DNA of 64,000 nt from Sva-07 sp963707515 (GTDB taxonomy: Bacteria; Actinomycetota; Acidimicrobiia; Acidimicrobiales; Ilumatobacteraceae), in the NCBI GenBank assembly GCA_963707515.1, contig CAVPQI010000001.1:868001-932000 (forward strand). Direction: 5' to 3'. Positions 9,634 through 18,285 of the stretch are shown piece after piece. Numbering within the stretch: position 1 is the stretch's first letter; the number at the start of each line of letters is the position of its first letter. The notes below the pieces were generated by a model. That model saw nothing but the letters and a program-made list of their open reading frames with translations, was not told the DNA's origin and did no database searches. Position numbers and translations under genes: made by a program.

Positions 9634-10272
9634 ATGCACGCTGAGGAGTCCACACGAGGCGGCCGCCAGGGCCGTGGAGACCGAACTCGCGCCGCGCTCA
9701 TCGTCGCCGCCACCACGGTGTTCGACGAGGTCGGCTTCAACGATGCGACGATCTCAGCGATCGCCCGGACCGCCGGGGTCGCGCATGGATCGTTCTACAC
9801 CCACTTCGACTCGAAGGAGGCGATCTTCGGTGAGGTGATTCGCGTGATCGATGATGAGGGCCTCCGGGACCCCTCGAGGACGTCGAAGTCTGCGTCGTTG
9901 ACCGAACGCATCGATCGGACGAACAAGCGCTTCTTCGACATGTATCGCCGACACGCCCGGACGCTTGCCTCGTACGAGGAGCTGGCGGCGCGCGACCAGG
10001 CGATCGCAGACCTCCGCCGCGCTACCCGGCGGGACTACATCGAACCAACGGTTCGAGCGCTGTCCCAGTGGCAGGCCGATGGCGTCATCGACCGCGACGT
10101 CGATGTCGAAGCCGTCGCGCACTCTCTGGGCTCCATGGTGGAGCGCGTCGCACACATGCAGTGCGTGTTCGACGAGGGATGCGGCCAGGATCGCATGTTG
10201 GAAGCGATGTCGTACATCTGGACCGCGGCACTCGGCATCCAGCGCGGCGCCGCCGACGAACGGGAGCCCTGA
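9634..10272 (+). CDS. TetR/AcrR family regulator
   Basis: A 212-residue DNA-binding regulator. The N-terminal helix-turn-helix is clear: RAALIVAATTVFDEVGFNDATISAIARTAGVAHGSFYTHF (residues about 19-58). The ligand domain contains VAHSLGSMVERVAHMQCVF. The same region in the neighbouring convergent regulator reads AANALGSMVERFAYVWLVL, so the two are paralogues and may recognise related acyl-type ligands. The ATG at 9634 is preferred over TTG at 9631. Its stop abuts the stop of the convergent regulator with no spacer. Confidence 0.85.
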   Translation: MHAEESTRGGRQGRGDRTRAALIVAATTVFDEVGFNDATISAIARTAGVAHGSFYTHFDSKEAIFGEVIRVIDDEGLRDPSRTSKSASLTERIDRTNKRFFDMYRRHARTLASYEELAARDQAIADLRRATRRDYIEPTVRALSQWQADGVIDRDVDVEAVAHSLGSMVERVAHMQCVFDEGCGQDRMLEAMSYIWTAALGIQRGAADEREP

Positions 10273-10947
10273 TCAGAGCTCGCTCGAGCCACGCGGGGCG
10301 GATCGGCGTTTGCGCAGCGCGCCGGAGGGCGCCTCGACGCCCAGCGATCTCGCCCACAAGAGCGTCAACGTGCGCACGGACTTGTCGAAGTCGAAGTCCT
10401 CCCCCAACACGAGCCACACGTACGCGAACCGCTCGACCATCGATCCGAGCGCGTTGGCGGCGTAGCGGGGATCGATGTCGGTGTTGACCAGCCCAGCGCG
10501 CTTGAACCTCACGATCGCCTGACGCGACCGCTCGACGTAGCCAGTCCGGATCTCACGCCGGATCTCGCGCAGCTCGTCGTTAAACGTCGCGACCTGCTCG
10601 AGGACGGCGAACAGGGCGGCATTCTCGCGGTAGAGCGTGAGGTACCGACGGTTGGCGGCTTCGACCCGCTCGAGCAGACTGGCCTCCTCGTCGCCGGACG
10701 ACTCCTGGCCTGCCGCCAGCATCCGTTCCTGCAGTCCCAGCCCGACCTCGCGAAAGATGTCCTCCTTCGAGGTGAAGTACGTGTAGAAGGTTCCGTGGCT
10801 CACGCCGGCCCGTTCAACGATGTCGGCCACGTTGGTGCCGAGGTACTGGCGCTCGCTGAACACTGCCGTCGCCGCATCGACCAGCGCCGCTCGGGTCCGC
10901 TTTGCCTTCGGCGTCAGGCGGACCGCCGCAGATCGGTTACCAGCCAT
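10273..10947 (-). CDS. TetR/AcrR family regulator, candidate controller of the acyl-CoA genes
   Basis: A 224-residue TetR protein with the HTH spanning RAALVDAATAVFSERQYLGTNVADIVERAGVSHGTFYTYF (about residues 19-58). It is the regulator nearest to the acyl-CoA genes. Its own upstream region holds GTGAC-N4-GTCAA (10962-10975) and a second inverted repeat, and the same TTGAC/GTCAA half-sites appear before the two acyl-CoA units. This makes autoregulation and control of the catabolic regulon plausible. That assignment is inferred from site similarity only. Confidence 0.85.
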   Translation of the reverse strand: MAGNRSAAVRLTPKAKRTRAALVDAATAVFSERQYLGTNVADIVERAGVSHGTFYTYFTSKEDIFREVGLGLQERMLAAGQESSGDEEASLLERVEAANRRYLTLYRENAALFAVLEQVATFNDELREIRREIRTGYVERSRQAIVRFKRAGLVNTDIDPRYAANALGSMVERFAYVWLVLGEDFDFDKSVRTLTLLWARSLGVEAPSGALRKRRSAPRGSSEL

Positions 10948-10961
10948 CCGGGACGATGCTA

Positions 10962-10992
10962 GTGACCACCGTCAACCGACCAGAGTGACGGT
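10962..10992. promoter_or_regulatory. Inverted repeats upstream of the minus-strand TetR gene
   Basis: GTGACCACCGTCAA at 10962-10975 is a near-palindrome. ACCGTCA at 10968-10974 pairs with TGACGGT at 10986-10992 as a second, overlapping inverted repeat. Both lie 15-45 bases upstream of the TetR start, the usual place for an autoregulatory operator. Confidence 0.5.
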
Positions 10993-11031
10993 TGGCGGAT
11001 CGTGGCGACCCGGTGAGCTGGGGATGTGATC

Positions 11032-11511
11032 TCAGCCTGGAAGCTTGGTGTTGTCCCACGTGACGGTCTGCACGGGCGTAATGACGACCCACCGCGCGGT
11101 CGAGCCGCGCGCGACTGCCGCCATCGGCGACGGAGGTGTTCCAGCCGGCTCGCCGTGCCCGCCGGCGTACTTGTGTCCGTAGAGCTCGCGTACTCGAGCG
11201 AGTCCGTCGGCGGCCGCTTCGGCACGGCTGTCCTCGAGCACCTCGGCGTCACCCTGGATCATGATCCCTTGAAGTTCCGGAAATCGTTCGGCCCGGTCGA
11301 CAAGCACCGTGCACCTGGGATCGCGACGCAGGTTGACCACCTTCTGCCCTCGGCAGTACGCCCAGACGCGCCCCTCGTGCCACACAAACCACAGTGGCGT
11401 GCAGTTGATTCGTCCACTCGGCGAGGTGGTGGAGATGCGCATGTTCCATTCGTCCGTCAGGATCTGTTCCTGCTGGTGGGGCGACAATGCGAGCGCTTTG
11501 GAGATTGCCAT
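11032..11511 (-). CDS. Pyridoxamine 5'-phosphate oxidase-like FMN/F420 protein
   Basis: A 159-residue split-barrel protein of the PPOX family, which binds FMN or F420. Visible features are MRISTTSPSGRINCTPLWFVWHEGRVWAYC, forming the early barrel strands, then KVVNLRRDPRCTVLVDRAE and a C-terminal WVVITPVQTVTWDN strand. The substrate cannot be read from sequence. It lies 38 bases downstream of the acyl-CoA synthetase on the same strand and is probably the last gene of that unit. Confidence 0.75.
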   Translation of the reverse strand: MAISKALALSPHQQEQILTDEWNMRISTTSPSGRINCTPLWFVWHEGRVWAYCRGQKVVNLRRDPRCTVLVDRAERFPELQGIMIQGDAEVLEDSRAEAAADGLARVRELYGHKYAGGHGEPAGTPPSPMAAVARGSTARWVVITPVQTVTWDNTKLPG

Positions 11512-11549
11512 GTCAGACCTCGGATCTTGTTGGGGGGGGCGACCAGCGG

Positions 11550-13205
11550 TCAGCCGGTCGCGTCGGGGGAGAGTTGCGCGAAGAGTTGCGCCATTGCCAT
11601 CTGGCGTGCCCCCTTGTGGTCTGCCTTGCCGTTCGGAGCCCGCGGGACCTCGTCGACGATCACGATTCGCTTCGGGGCTTTGTAGCCCGCGAGTTCCGAC
11701 TTGACCGTGGCGATGACGTGCTGCGGGTCGAGCGGCATGCCCGGGTCCGTGGACACCACGGCAGTGACCGCCTGACCGAAGCGCTCGTCGTCCACCCCGA
11801 CGACCAGGCAGTCGACGATTCCCGGTACCCGCTTGACGGCTTCCTCGACCTCTTCCGGAAACACCTTCTCACCGCCGGTGTTGATGACCTGACTACCGCG
11901 CCCGAGCAGGATGATGGATCCGTCGGCGGCGACCTCGGCCATGTCGCCGGGGAAGGAGTACGCGACGCCGTCGATCTCGCGGAACGTGACCGCGGTCTTC
12001 GCCTCGTCCTTGTAGTACCCCATCGGGATGTTGCCTGACGCGGCGATCATGCCGATCTCACCGGACCCGGGCGCGACTTCGCGCCCGCTCTCGTGGAACA
12101 CCTTGGTCGTCGGGTTGAGGACGAAGCGCGCCGTGGTCGCTCCCTCGGATGCGACGGTGACCTGGGTCGCCATCGCACCTTCGCTCGAGCTCATGACGTC
12201 GTTGAGCGTGACCTGCGGGATGCGGTCGAGCAACGCCGCCTTGGTCTCCGCGGACCACATCACGCCGGACGAGTACACGCGCCGCAAACTCGTGGCGTCG
12301 TACGGGCGGCCCGTTGCAGCCTGCTCGTCGATGGCGGCGAGGATCGGCTTGCTGATCGCGTCGCCGACGATCGTCAGGTTCGTCACTCGCCGTCGCTGCA
12401 CCACCTGCATCAATTCGTGGGCGTCGAACGAGCGGCTCTCCAAGGTGACCACGGAGGCGCCCACGCACTGCGGTGACATCGCTCCGAGCGTCAGTCCCGT
12501 CCCGTGCATGAGCGGCGCACACGGCACGGAGACGAGGTGCTCGCTGTCGTCGAGCGCTGCGGCGAGCGCGGGAATGCGTTCCAGTGGAGTCGCCGGATCG
12601 AGACCCACCTGCCCGAGCGCACCAGCGACGAACGCGCCGGTGAGTGAACCGAGACGGAACATCACGCCCTTCGGGAGACCGGTCGTTCCACCGGTGTAGA
12701 GCATGAAGAGGTCGTTCTCCGACCGTCGCTGACGCGGTGCGGGGTCGGTCGCGGCGACCAGTGTCTCATACGCGATCGCGCCGTCGATCAGTGGCGTGTC
12801 GTCATCGGCGACTTGGACGAGGAACTTCACACCGGCGATGGTGCCGACCGCGCGCTCGACGATCGCCGCTAACGAGGAGTGGAAGAACAGCGCTTCGGAG
12901 TCCGAGTTCGCCAGCAGATACGCGAGTTCTTGGTCGCGGTACCGATAGTTGATGTTGACCGGCACGCCACGCAACTTGAATGCAGCGTGCTGAACCTCGA
13001 GGTACTCAGGACCGTTGTAGAGGTAGAGGCCGACCTTGGAGCCCGCACCGAGCCCTGCACCGGCGAGACCAGCGGACACTCGCGCCGCCCGGTCGTCGTA
13101 GTCCGACCAGCTCCGTTCGAGGTCACCGTGCACAAGCGCCAAGCGTTCGCCGAGCTCGTCGGCGATGGCCTCGTAGAGGGTTGCGAGATGCGCCTCGATC
13201 GTCAT
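11550..13205 (-). CDS. Acyl-CoA synthetase (AMP-forming, FadD type)
   Basis: A 551-residue ANL-superfamily enzyme that activates a carboxylic acid to its CoA thioester through an acyl-adenylate. The AMP-binding P-loop MLYTGGTTGLPKGVMF is near residue 170. Further motifs are YSSGVMWSAE, a MSSSEGAMATQ motif, a GDMAEV hinge region (YSFPGDMAEVAADGSI) and the C-terminal catalytic lysine in APNGKADHKGAR. The ATG overlaps the TGA of the upstream dehydrogenase stub (ATGA). With the stub and the downstream PPOX gene it forms a unit facing a palindromic operator at 13421-13453. Confidence 0.9.
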   Translation of the reverse strand: MTIEAHLATLYEAIADELGERLALVHGDLERSWSDYDDRAARVSAGLAGAGLGAGSKVGLYLYNGPEYLEVQHAAFKLRGVPVNINYRYRDQELAYLLANSDSEALFFHSSLAAIVERAVGTIAGVKFLVQVADDDTPLIDGAIAYETLVAATDPAPRQRRSENDLFMLYTGGTTGLPKGVMFRLGSLTGAFVAGALGQVGLDPATPLERIPALAAALDDSEHLVSVPCAPLMHGTGLTLGAMSPQCVGASVVTLESRSFDAHELMQVVQRRRVTNLTIVGDAISKPILAAIDEQAATGRPYDATSLRRVYSSGVMWSAETKAALLDRIPQVTLNDVMSSSEGAMATQVTVASEGATTARFVLNPTTKVFHESGREVAPGSGEIGMIAASGNIPMGYYKDEAKTAVTFREIDGVAYSFPGDMAEVAADGSIILLGRGSQVINTGGEKVFPEEVEEAVKRVPGIVDCLVVGVDDERFGQAVTAVVSTDPGMPLDPQHVIATVKSELAGYKAPKRIVIVDEVPRAPNGKADHKGARQMAMAQLFAQLSPDATG

Positions 13206-13366
13206 GACGTTGCGTCGGTGGAGCGAGCGGCATCGGCGACGGGCCCGTGGTCGAAGAAGCGCTCGTTGTCGCGCGCCTGAATTGGCCGGACCCCTTGCTC
13301 GATGAAGTCATCGAGTCGGTCGGGCAGCACCGTCAGATCGCTCGGAAGTTCGAAGTTCACTGCCAT
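13202..13366 (-). pseudogene. N-terminal stub of an acyl-CoA dehydrogenase
   Basis: A 54-codon gene whose product (MAVNFELPSDL..LDDFIEQGVRPIQARDNERFFDH) matches the opening of FadE-type acyl-CoA dehydrogenases, which are normally about 400 residues. Everything after the first helices is missing and the frame ends in a TGA that overlaps the synthetase ATG. GAGAGGGG stands just before its ATG, so it is probably still translated and may now serve as a coupling leader for the synthetase. A deletion that joined dehydrogenase start to synthetase is the simplest origin. Confidence 0.6.
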
Positions 13367-13420
13367 ACCCCTCTCGGCCCATGGAGCCGACTCGACACTG
13401 ATCGGCGCCGAGCTTAGCGA

Positions 13421-13453
13421 TATATTGACATCGACGTCAATATCAACGTCAAT
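13421..13453. promoter_or_regulatory. Palindromic operator cluster between divergent acyl-CoA genes
   Basis: TTGAC-ATCGAC-GTCAA at 13425-13440 is extended by flanking TAT/ATA bases, and a further ATCAACGTCAAT half-site follows. It lies between the dehydrogenase stub/synthetase unit (minus) and the APH-type gene (plus). The same TTGAC-N6-GTCAA pattern occurs at 24726-24741 upstream of the transporter/beta-oxidation operon. Confidence 0.65.
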
Positions 13454-13483
13454 CTGGGAGACTCGAATCTCGGAAGGAGCCGA

Positions 13484-14537
13484 ATGGGCCATCAATCACC
13501 GAATCGTCTCGCCGACCCCACGGCGTCGCCTGCGGCCGTCGGTTGGCTCGTCTCCCAAGTGCCCGACCTGATCCCTCCGTTTCACACCGAGCTCGTGGCG
13601 GGCGGTCACTCGTGTCTGACGTACGTCGTCCGGGACGCCGCTGAGCGGAGGGTCGTGCTTCGCCGTCCTCCGCCTGGCCGATCGCTCGCGAGCGCGCACG
13701 ATGTCCTTCGCGAGCATCGAATCATCGCCGCACTCCAGACGACCCCCGTCCCCGTGCCACCGACGCTCGGCGCGTGTGCGGGTTCCCCTATCTACGATGC
13801 CCCGTTCTTCGTCATGGAGTACGTCGCCGGCGCCGTGCTCCATCATCCGGCTGACGTCGAGCGCTTCCTTCCGGACATCGATCAGCGCGGAGACAGCCGG
13901 CATGTCGACCGTCTCCACACTCGCCGCGTTGCACCAGATCGACGTCGATGTCGTCGGGCTCGGCGACCTCGCACGGCGCGACGGCTACGCCCGGCGACAG
14001 ATCAACCGGTGGACCGGCCAGTGGCTCTCATCCAAGACTCGCGAGCTCGACGACATGGATCGGCTCGGCAGTTGGCTCGATGCCAACATCCCAGCTGAGC
14101 GACCGGCCGTGATCGTCCACGGCGACTTCCGATTGGGGAACTTCATCCATCACACCGATGGCTCACTCGCCGCCGTACTCGACTGGGAACTGTGCACACT
14201 CGGCGAGCCACTCGCCGACCTCGCCTACTTGCTCCGGACGTGGGTGGACAAAGCGACAACAAAGCCGGCAGCGCCCGCTCCGCCAACCGCCGCTGGATGG
14301 TTCCCGAGTCGGTCCGCGCTCATCGAGCGGTACGCCACGCTGACCGGCACCGAGATCGGCGACCTCGACTACTGGATGGCGTTCAATGCCTGGCGATCGG
14401 CAGCCATCGTCGAGGGCGTACTCCGACGGTATGTCGATCGACGAGAGACGCCAGTCGACCGAACGCTCGACGACTTTCGTGCGAGCGTGGAGTCATCGGT
14501 CGCTGAAGGGCTCCGACACGCCGGGCTCCAGTCGTAG
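13484..14537 (+). CDS. Aminoglycoside phosphotransferase-type kinase linked to acyl-CoA metabolism (one frameshift)
   Basis: APH-fold protein of about 350 residues, similar to the kinase domain found with acyl-CoA dehydrogenases (ACAD10-type). The N-lobe has VVRDAAERRVVLRRPPPG. The C-lobe has the catalytic loop HGDFRLGNF and the metal-binding LDWELCTLGEPLADLAYL. One extra base near 13890 splits it: the first frame fails after PDIDQR and the second continues ETAGMSTVSTLAALHQIDVD. AAGGAG precedes the ATG. It is transcribed divergently from the synthetase unit across the palindromic operator. The acceptor is unknown; hydroxyacyl substrates are a possibility by analogy. Confidence 0.75.
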
Positions 14538-14589
14538 GCGGCGATGCGTCGGCCCGTTGCGGGGGCGGGGCGAATCCGCAGACCGTCGT

Positions 14590-15363
14590 TCACGTTCCCG
14601 TGAATGTGGGCTGACGGCGCTCCATGAACGCGCTCACGCCCTCCCGGTGGTCGGCGGTCCGGAACAGCGACGCAAGTGTCGAGGTCGTCCAGCTTCCGAG
14701 CGACGCGAAGTCCGGATCGAGCGCCTGGCGCAGACCGCGCTTGATCGCCGCCACGGCGAGGGGCGGGTTGCCCGCGATCTCTCCGGCAAGCTCGTGAGCA
14801 ACAGGCAGCAGCTGATCGAACGGCACGACGCGTGACACCAACCCGAGACCGCGGGCCGTCTCGGCGTCGATGATCCGGCCGGTGAAGAGCAGCTCCGCCG
14901 CCGCGGCGCGGCCGACGAGGGAGGCCAACCGCGCGAACCCGGCAACGTCACAGCACAGTCCGCGTTTCACGAACAGCTCGCCGAATCGTGCGGTGTCCGA
15001 GGCGACGATGATGTCGCCGAGCAGCGCCAACTCCATGCCCCAGCCGACCGCCGGTCCGTTGACGGCCGTGATCACCGGGATGTCGGTGGCGAGCAGGGCC
15101 CCGGCGACGTTCGTGATCTGGGGGTCCGTGCCGATCCGGTCGTAGTCGTCCGGGGTCATCGCCGACAGCACCTGTTTGACGTCGTCACCGGCGCAGAACA
15201 CGTCGCCGGTGCCGGTGATCACGAGACACCGTGCGCTGCAGTGCTCGACGGCGTGGGTGATCTCGGCGTAGCTGTGTCCGGTCAGCGAGTTCTTTGCCGT
15301 CGGCCGATTGATCGTCAGCGTGGCGATGCCGTCGAGTTCGTCGTACAGGATGTCGTCGTACAT
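14590..15363 (-). CDS. Enoyl-CoA hydratase/isomerase family protein
   Basis: A 257-residue crotonase-fold protein, last gene of the nine-gene operon. Oxyanion-hole segments are FCAGDDVKQ and NGPAVGWGMELALLGD. The first catalytic glutamate position (GMELA) is kept, but the second, normally in FGQPEI, reads FGELFVKRGL and is not clearly conserved. Some other crotonase chemistry, such as isomerisation or hydrolysis, is therefore possible. AAGGGG precedes the ATG. It follows the acyl-CoA dehydrogenase by 22 bases. Confidence 0.85.
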   Translation of the reverse strand: MYDDILYDELDGIATLTINRPTAKNSLTGHSYAEITHAVEHCSARCLVITGTGDVFCAGDDVKQVLSAMTPDDYDRIGTDPQITNVAGALLATDIPVITAVNGPAVGWGMELALLGDIIVASDTARFGELFVKRGLCCDVAGFARLASLVGRAAAAELLFTGRIIDAETARGLGLVSRVVPFDQLLPVAHELAGEIAGNPPLAVAAIKRGLRQALDPDFASLGSWTTSTLASLFRTADHREGVSAFMERRQPTFTGT

Positions 15364-15385
15364 GAGCGTGCCCCTTCGAGAGTGG

Positions 15386-16594
15386 TCAGGCCGAGCGATC
15401 GCGGGGCAAGCCCAGGAACCGCTCGGACAGGATGTTGCGTTGGATCTGGTCCGTGCCGCCGTAGATCGAGGGTGCGGGCGACCAGAGGATGACCTCTTGT
15501 GCCAGCAGGTCGGTGTGCTCGCTCGACGGATCGGCCGCCGTCGCCGCCGCACCGAAGTGGTCGCCGACGGCTTGCCGGAGATGGCGGAACTGTTGGGACG
15601 AGTTCAACTTCATCAGCGACCCGCTCAACGCGGCATCCAGCTGTCCGTTCCGTGCCCGGCTGCCGATCCATTCGTTGATCCGTTGCAGGATGATCGCGTC
15701 GACCGCCGCGCCGACCCGCGACGCCGGTGCCGTCGGCAACAGCTCCGCCAGTCGTTCGATCGCCCGCTCCGACAGCGACTGCTCGGCGTCGGCGATCACG
15801 AAGTGCACGGCAGGGACGTCCAGATCCGCACTGGCGCTCCCCGGCGAGGCGTTGCCGAGCGAGCCGGCCGAATACCTCGCACCGAGCACCTGCCGCTCGG
15901 TGTACAGCGTGGTTCGCGCCACCGTCCAGCCTTCGCCAAGGGTCCCCACGAGGCACTGCTCTTCGATCTGCGCCTCCGTCAGGAACACCTCGCAGAACAG
16001 CGACCTCCCGGTCATCTCCCGAAGTGGACGCACGTCGATCGCGGGCTGGTCCATCTCCACGACGAAGTACGAGATCCCGGCGTGCTTGGGCGCCGACGTG
16101 TCGGTCCGAGCAACAAGCAGGCCCCAGTCGGCTCGCGTCGCACCCGACGTCCACACCTTCTGCCCTGACGCGGCAAAGCCGCCGTCGGATCGTTCGGCCA
16201 CCACCGTCTGGAGACCGGCGAGATCGCTTCCCGCCCCGGGCTCGGAGAAGAGCTGGCACCAGGCCAGCCGCCCACGCAGGGTGTCCGGTACGAAGCGTTC
16301 GATCAGTGCCGCCGAACCGTGCGTCAACAAGGTCGGCACGGCGAGCATCGTGCCGATGCCCGGGGGAGGACCCAGCACGCCACGTCGCGCGAACGCGGCG
16401 AGGACCAGCTGGTTGTCGGTGTGCGCCCGGCCGAGGCCGCCGAGTCCTCGTGGCGCCGACACGTCGCTGAGCCCGGCCTCGAACAGCACATCCCACCATT
16501 CGGCAACGGTGATGTCCGCGTCCCAGTGCCGGTCGACGATCTCGTCGGCATACGACGCGAGATCGTGCAGCGTGTCGTTCTCGACGTCGTTCAT
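15386..16594 (-). CDS. Acyl-CoA dehydrogenase
   Basis: A 402-residue FAD-dependent dehydrogenase that introduces the alpha-beta double bond into an acyl-CoA. CQLFSEPGAGSDLAGLQT and KVWTSGATRADWGLLVART form the middle beta domain. The C-terminal helical domain ends IYGGTDQIQRNILSERFLGLPR, the FAD/tetramer contact of the family. A typical active-site glutamate position is not obvious, as is common in the FadE subfamilies working on bulky substrates. The ATG overlaps the upstream synthetase stop (ATGA), so the two are translationally coupled. Confidence 0.88.
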   Translation of the reverse strand: MNDVENDTLHDLASYADEIVDRHWDADITVAEWWDVLFEAGLSDVSAPRGLGGLGRAHTDNQLVLAAFARRGVLGPPPGIGTMLAVPTLLTHGSAALIERFVPDTLRGRLAWCQLFSEPGAGSDLAGLQTVVAERSDGGFAASGQKVWTSGATRADWGLLVARTDTSAPKHAGISYFVVEMDQPAIDVRPLREMTGRSLFCEVFLTEAQIEEQCLVGTLGEGWTVARTTLYTERQVLGARYSAGSLGNASPGSASADLDVPAVHFVIADAEQSLSERAIERLAELLPTAPASRVGAAVDAIILQRINEWIGSRARNGQLDAALSGSLMKLNSSQQFRHLRQAVGDHFGAAATAADPSSEHTDLLAQEVILWSPAPSIYGGTDQIQRNILSERFLGLPRDRSA

Positions 16595-18234
16595 GACGCC
16601 ACCAGCCCGGCCGGCACCTGATCGGCTCGCCCCGCCTGCTCGAACCCGCTCACGAGGCGTCGCCGGCGCTCGTCGTCGAAGGGCACGTACCGCCCGTCGA
16701 CGTCGCGGACCGACACCGCCTGACCGGGCTGGAACGCGTCGGCGCGCAGACGCCGCTTGTCCACCTTGTTGGTGTGGCTCAGCGGGATCGAGTCGGTGAG
16801 CCAGACGTACCGGGGGAACCACTTCCGTCCGAGGTCCTGCTGTGCGCCGAGGAACTCCTCCAGGCGCACGTCGTCCATCTCGACTCCGTCGGCCACTTGG
16901 AGGACCGCCAACACCTGGTCACCGACGCGCTCGTCGGGCACCGCGAGGACCGCCGCGCCGTGCACCGCCGGATGGCGCATGAGGATCTGTTCGATCGGGT
17001 ATGCGGCAAAGTTCTCGCCGTCGACGCGCAACCAATCGCCACCGCGACCCGCGAAGAAGAGGAACCCGTCCGCGTCTCGGTAGCCGAGGTCGCCGCTCCA
17101 GTACCAACCCGACCTCGTGCGCTCCTGATTTGCCTCGTCATTGCGGTAATACCCTTCGAACAAGCCGGCCCCGGCGGTGTTGACGAGCTCGCCGATGGCC
17201 GTCTCGGCGTTGAGCAGCCGCCCGGTCTCGTCGAACGCCGCCGGAGGGCACTCCTCGAGTGTCAACGGATCGAACACCCGAACAGTGCCTTCGGGGTCCT
17301 TCCCGATCGATCCGGCGGGCATGTCGGCGCTGCGATAGGACACCAACCCACCCTCGGTCGACCCGAAACCATCCGTGACGGGCACGCCGAAACGCTCGGT
17401 GAACGCGACGATGTCCTTGACGTTCGCCTCGTTGCCCATCGCATATCGCAAACGGTGGTTGCGGTCGTCCGGCGTGGCTGGTTGGGCGAGAACGTACTGC
17501 AGCGGCTTCCCGACGTAGTTGAACCCCGTCGCCTCGTACTGCCGGATGTCGCTCATGAACGATGACGCCGAGAACTTCCGCTTCAGGATCACCGACACGT
17601 TGGCCAGCAACGCCGGCATCAGCGTGATGTACAACACGTTCGAGTGGTACCACGGCATCGCTTCGTAGAGGCGATCGTCAGGCGTCAGCTCGCGTTGCGC
17701 CATCACACCGCCGGCGAGATCGCGGAGGCGGTCGTAGGAGCGCATCGCCGCTTTGGGGGCCGCGGTGGTGCCCGACGTGAAGATCAACAGCGCCAGTCCC
17801 GGCACCCGTGATGCGTCCTTCGGTGAAGGACGCACGTTCGCGGGCAGCGAGATCGCCTCAGCCGGGAGAGTCGGAACCCGCACTCCCCGGGAGACCGCCT
17901 CGACGAGGTCGGCGTCGAGATGGTCCGTGACGATGAGGTCGCAGTCGGTGTGCTCGGCGTCGCGCACGATCTCGTCGGCGCTACGCGTGTCGTTGAGCCC
18001 GACGACCGTCGCACCCGACCGCAGGATCGCGAGGAGCCAGAAGTACATCCCTGGCGTGGTGTTGGCCAGGATACCGACGTGCAGCGGCGACCCGTGCTCG
18101 GCCATCGCCGTCGCGATCGCCTCCGATCGTGGCAGCACCTCGGCAAAGACCTCGTCGAAGGTCCAGCTCCGGTCCTCGAAGATCAACCCGATGCGTTCGT
18201 CGCCGCGGTGACGGTCGACCAAGTCTCGAAACAC
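16591..18234 (-). CDS. Acyl-CoA synthetase (AMP-forming)
   Basis: A 547-residue ANL enzyme with LLIFTSGTTAAPKAAMRSY as the P-loop (about residue 148), GFGSTEGG as the A5 motif, WYWSGDLGYRDADGFLFFAGRGGDWLRVDGENFA covering the hinge and C-terminal domain, and a catalytic lysine in SHTNKVDKRRL. It resembles the FadD17/very-long-chain group in lacking a recognisable membrane segment. It lies 51 bases after the crotonase and overlaps the dehydrogenase start, in the operon that begins with the Dpp-type binding protein. Confidence 0.88.
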   Translation of the reverse strand: MFRDLVDRHRGDERIGLIFEDRSWTFDEVFAEVLPRSEAIATAMAEHGSPLHVGILANTTPGMYFWLLAILRSGATVVGLNDTRSADEIVRDAEHTDCDLIVTDHLDADLVEAVSRGVRVPTLPAEAISLPANVRPSPKDASRVPGLALLIFTSGTTAAPKAAMRSYDRLRDLAGGVMAQRELTPDDRLYEAMPWYHSNVLYITLMPALLANVSVILKRKFSASSFMSDIRQYEATGFNYVGKPLQYVLAQPATPDDRNHRLRYAMGNEANVKDIVAFTERFGVPVTDGFGSTEGGLVSYRSADMPAGSIGKDPEGTVRVFDPLTLEECPPAAFDETGRLLNAETAIGELVNTAGAGLFEGYYRNDEANQERTRSGWYWSGDLGYRDADGFLFFAGRGGDWLRVDGENFAAYPIEQILMRHPAVHGAAVLAVPDERVGDQVLAVLQVADGVEMDDVRLEEFLGAQQDLGRKWFPRYVWLTDSIPLSHTNKVDKRRLRADAFQPGQAVSVRDVDGRYVPFDDERRRRLVSGFEQAGRADQVPAGLVAS

Positions 18235-18285
18235 ATGTCCTCCTTGAATGACAACGAACAGATTGGGCGCAGCGTGACTACGTGC

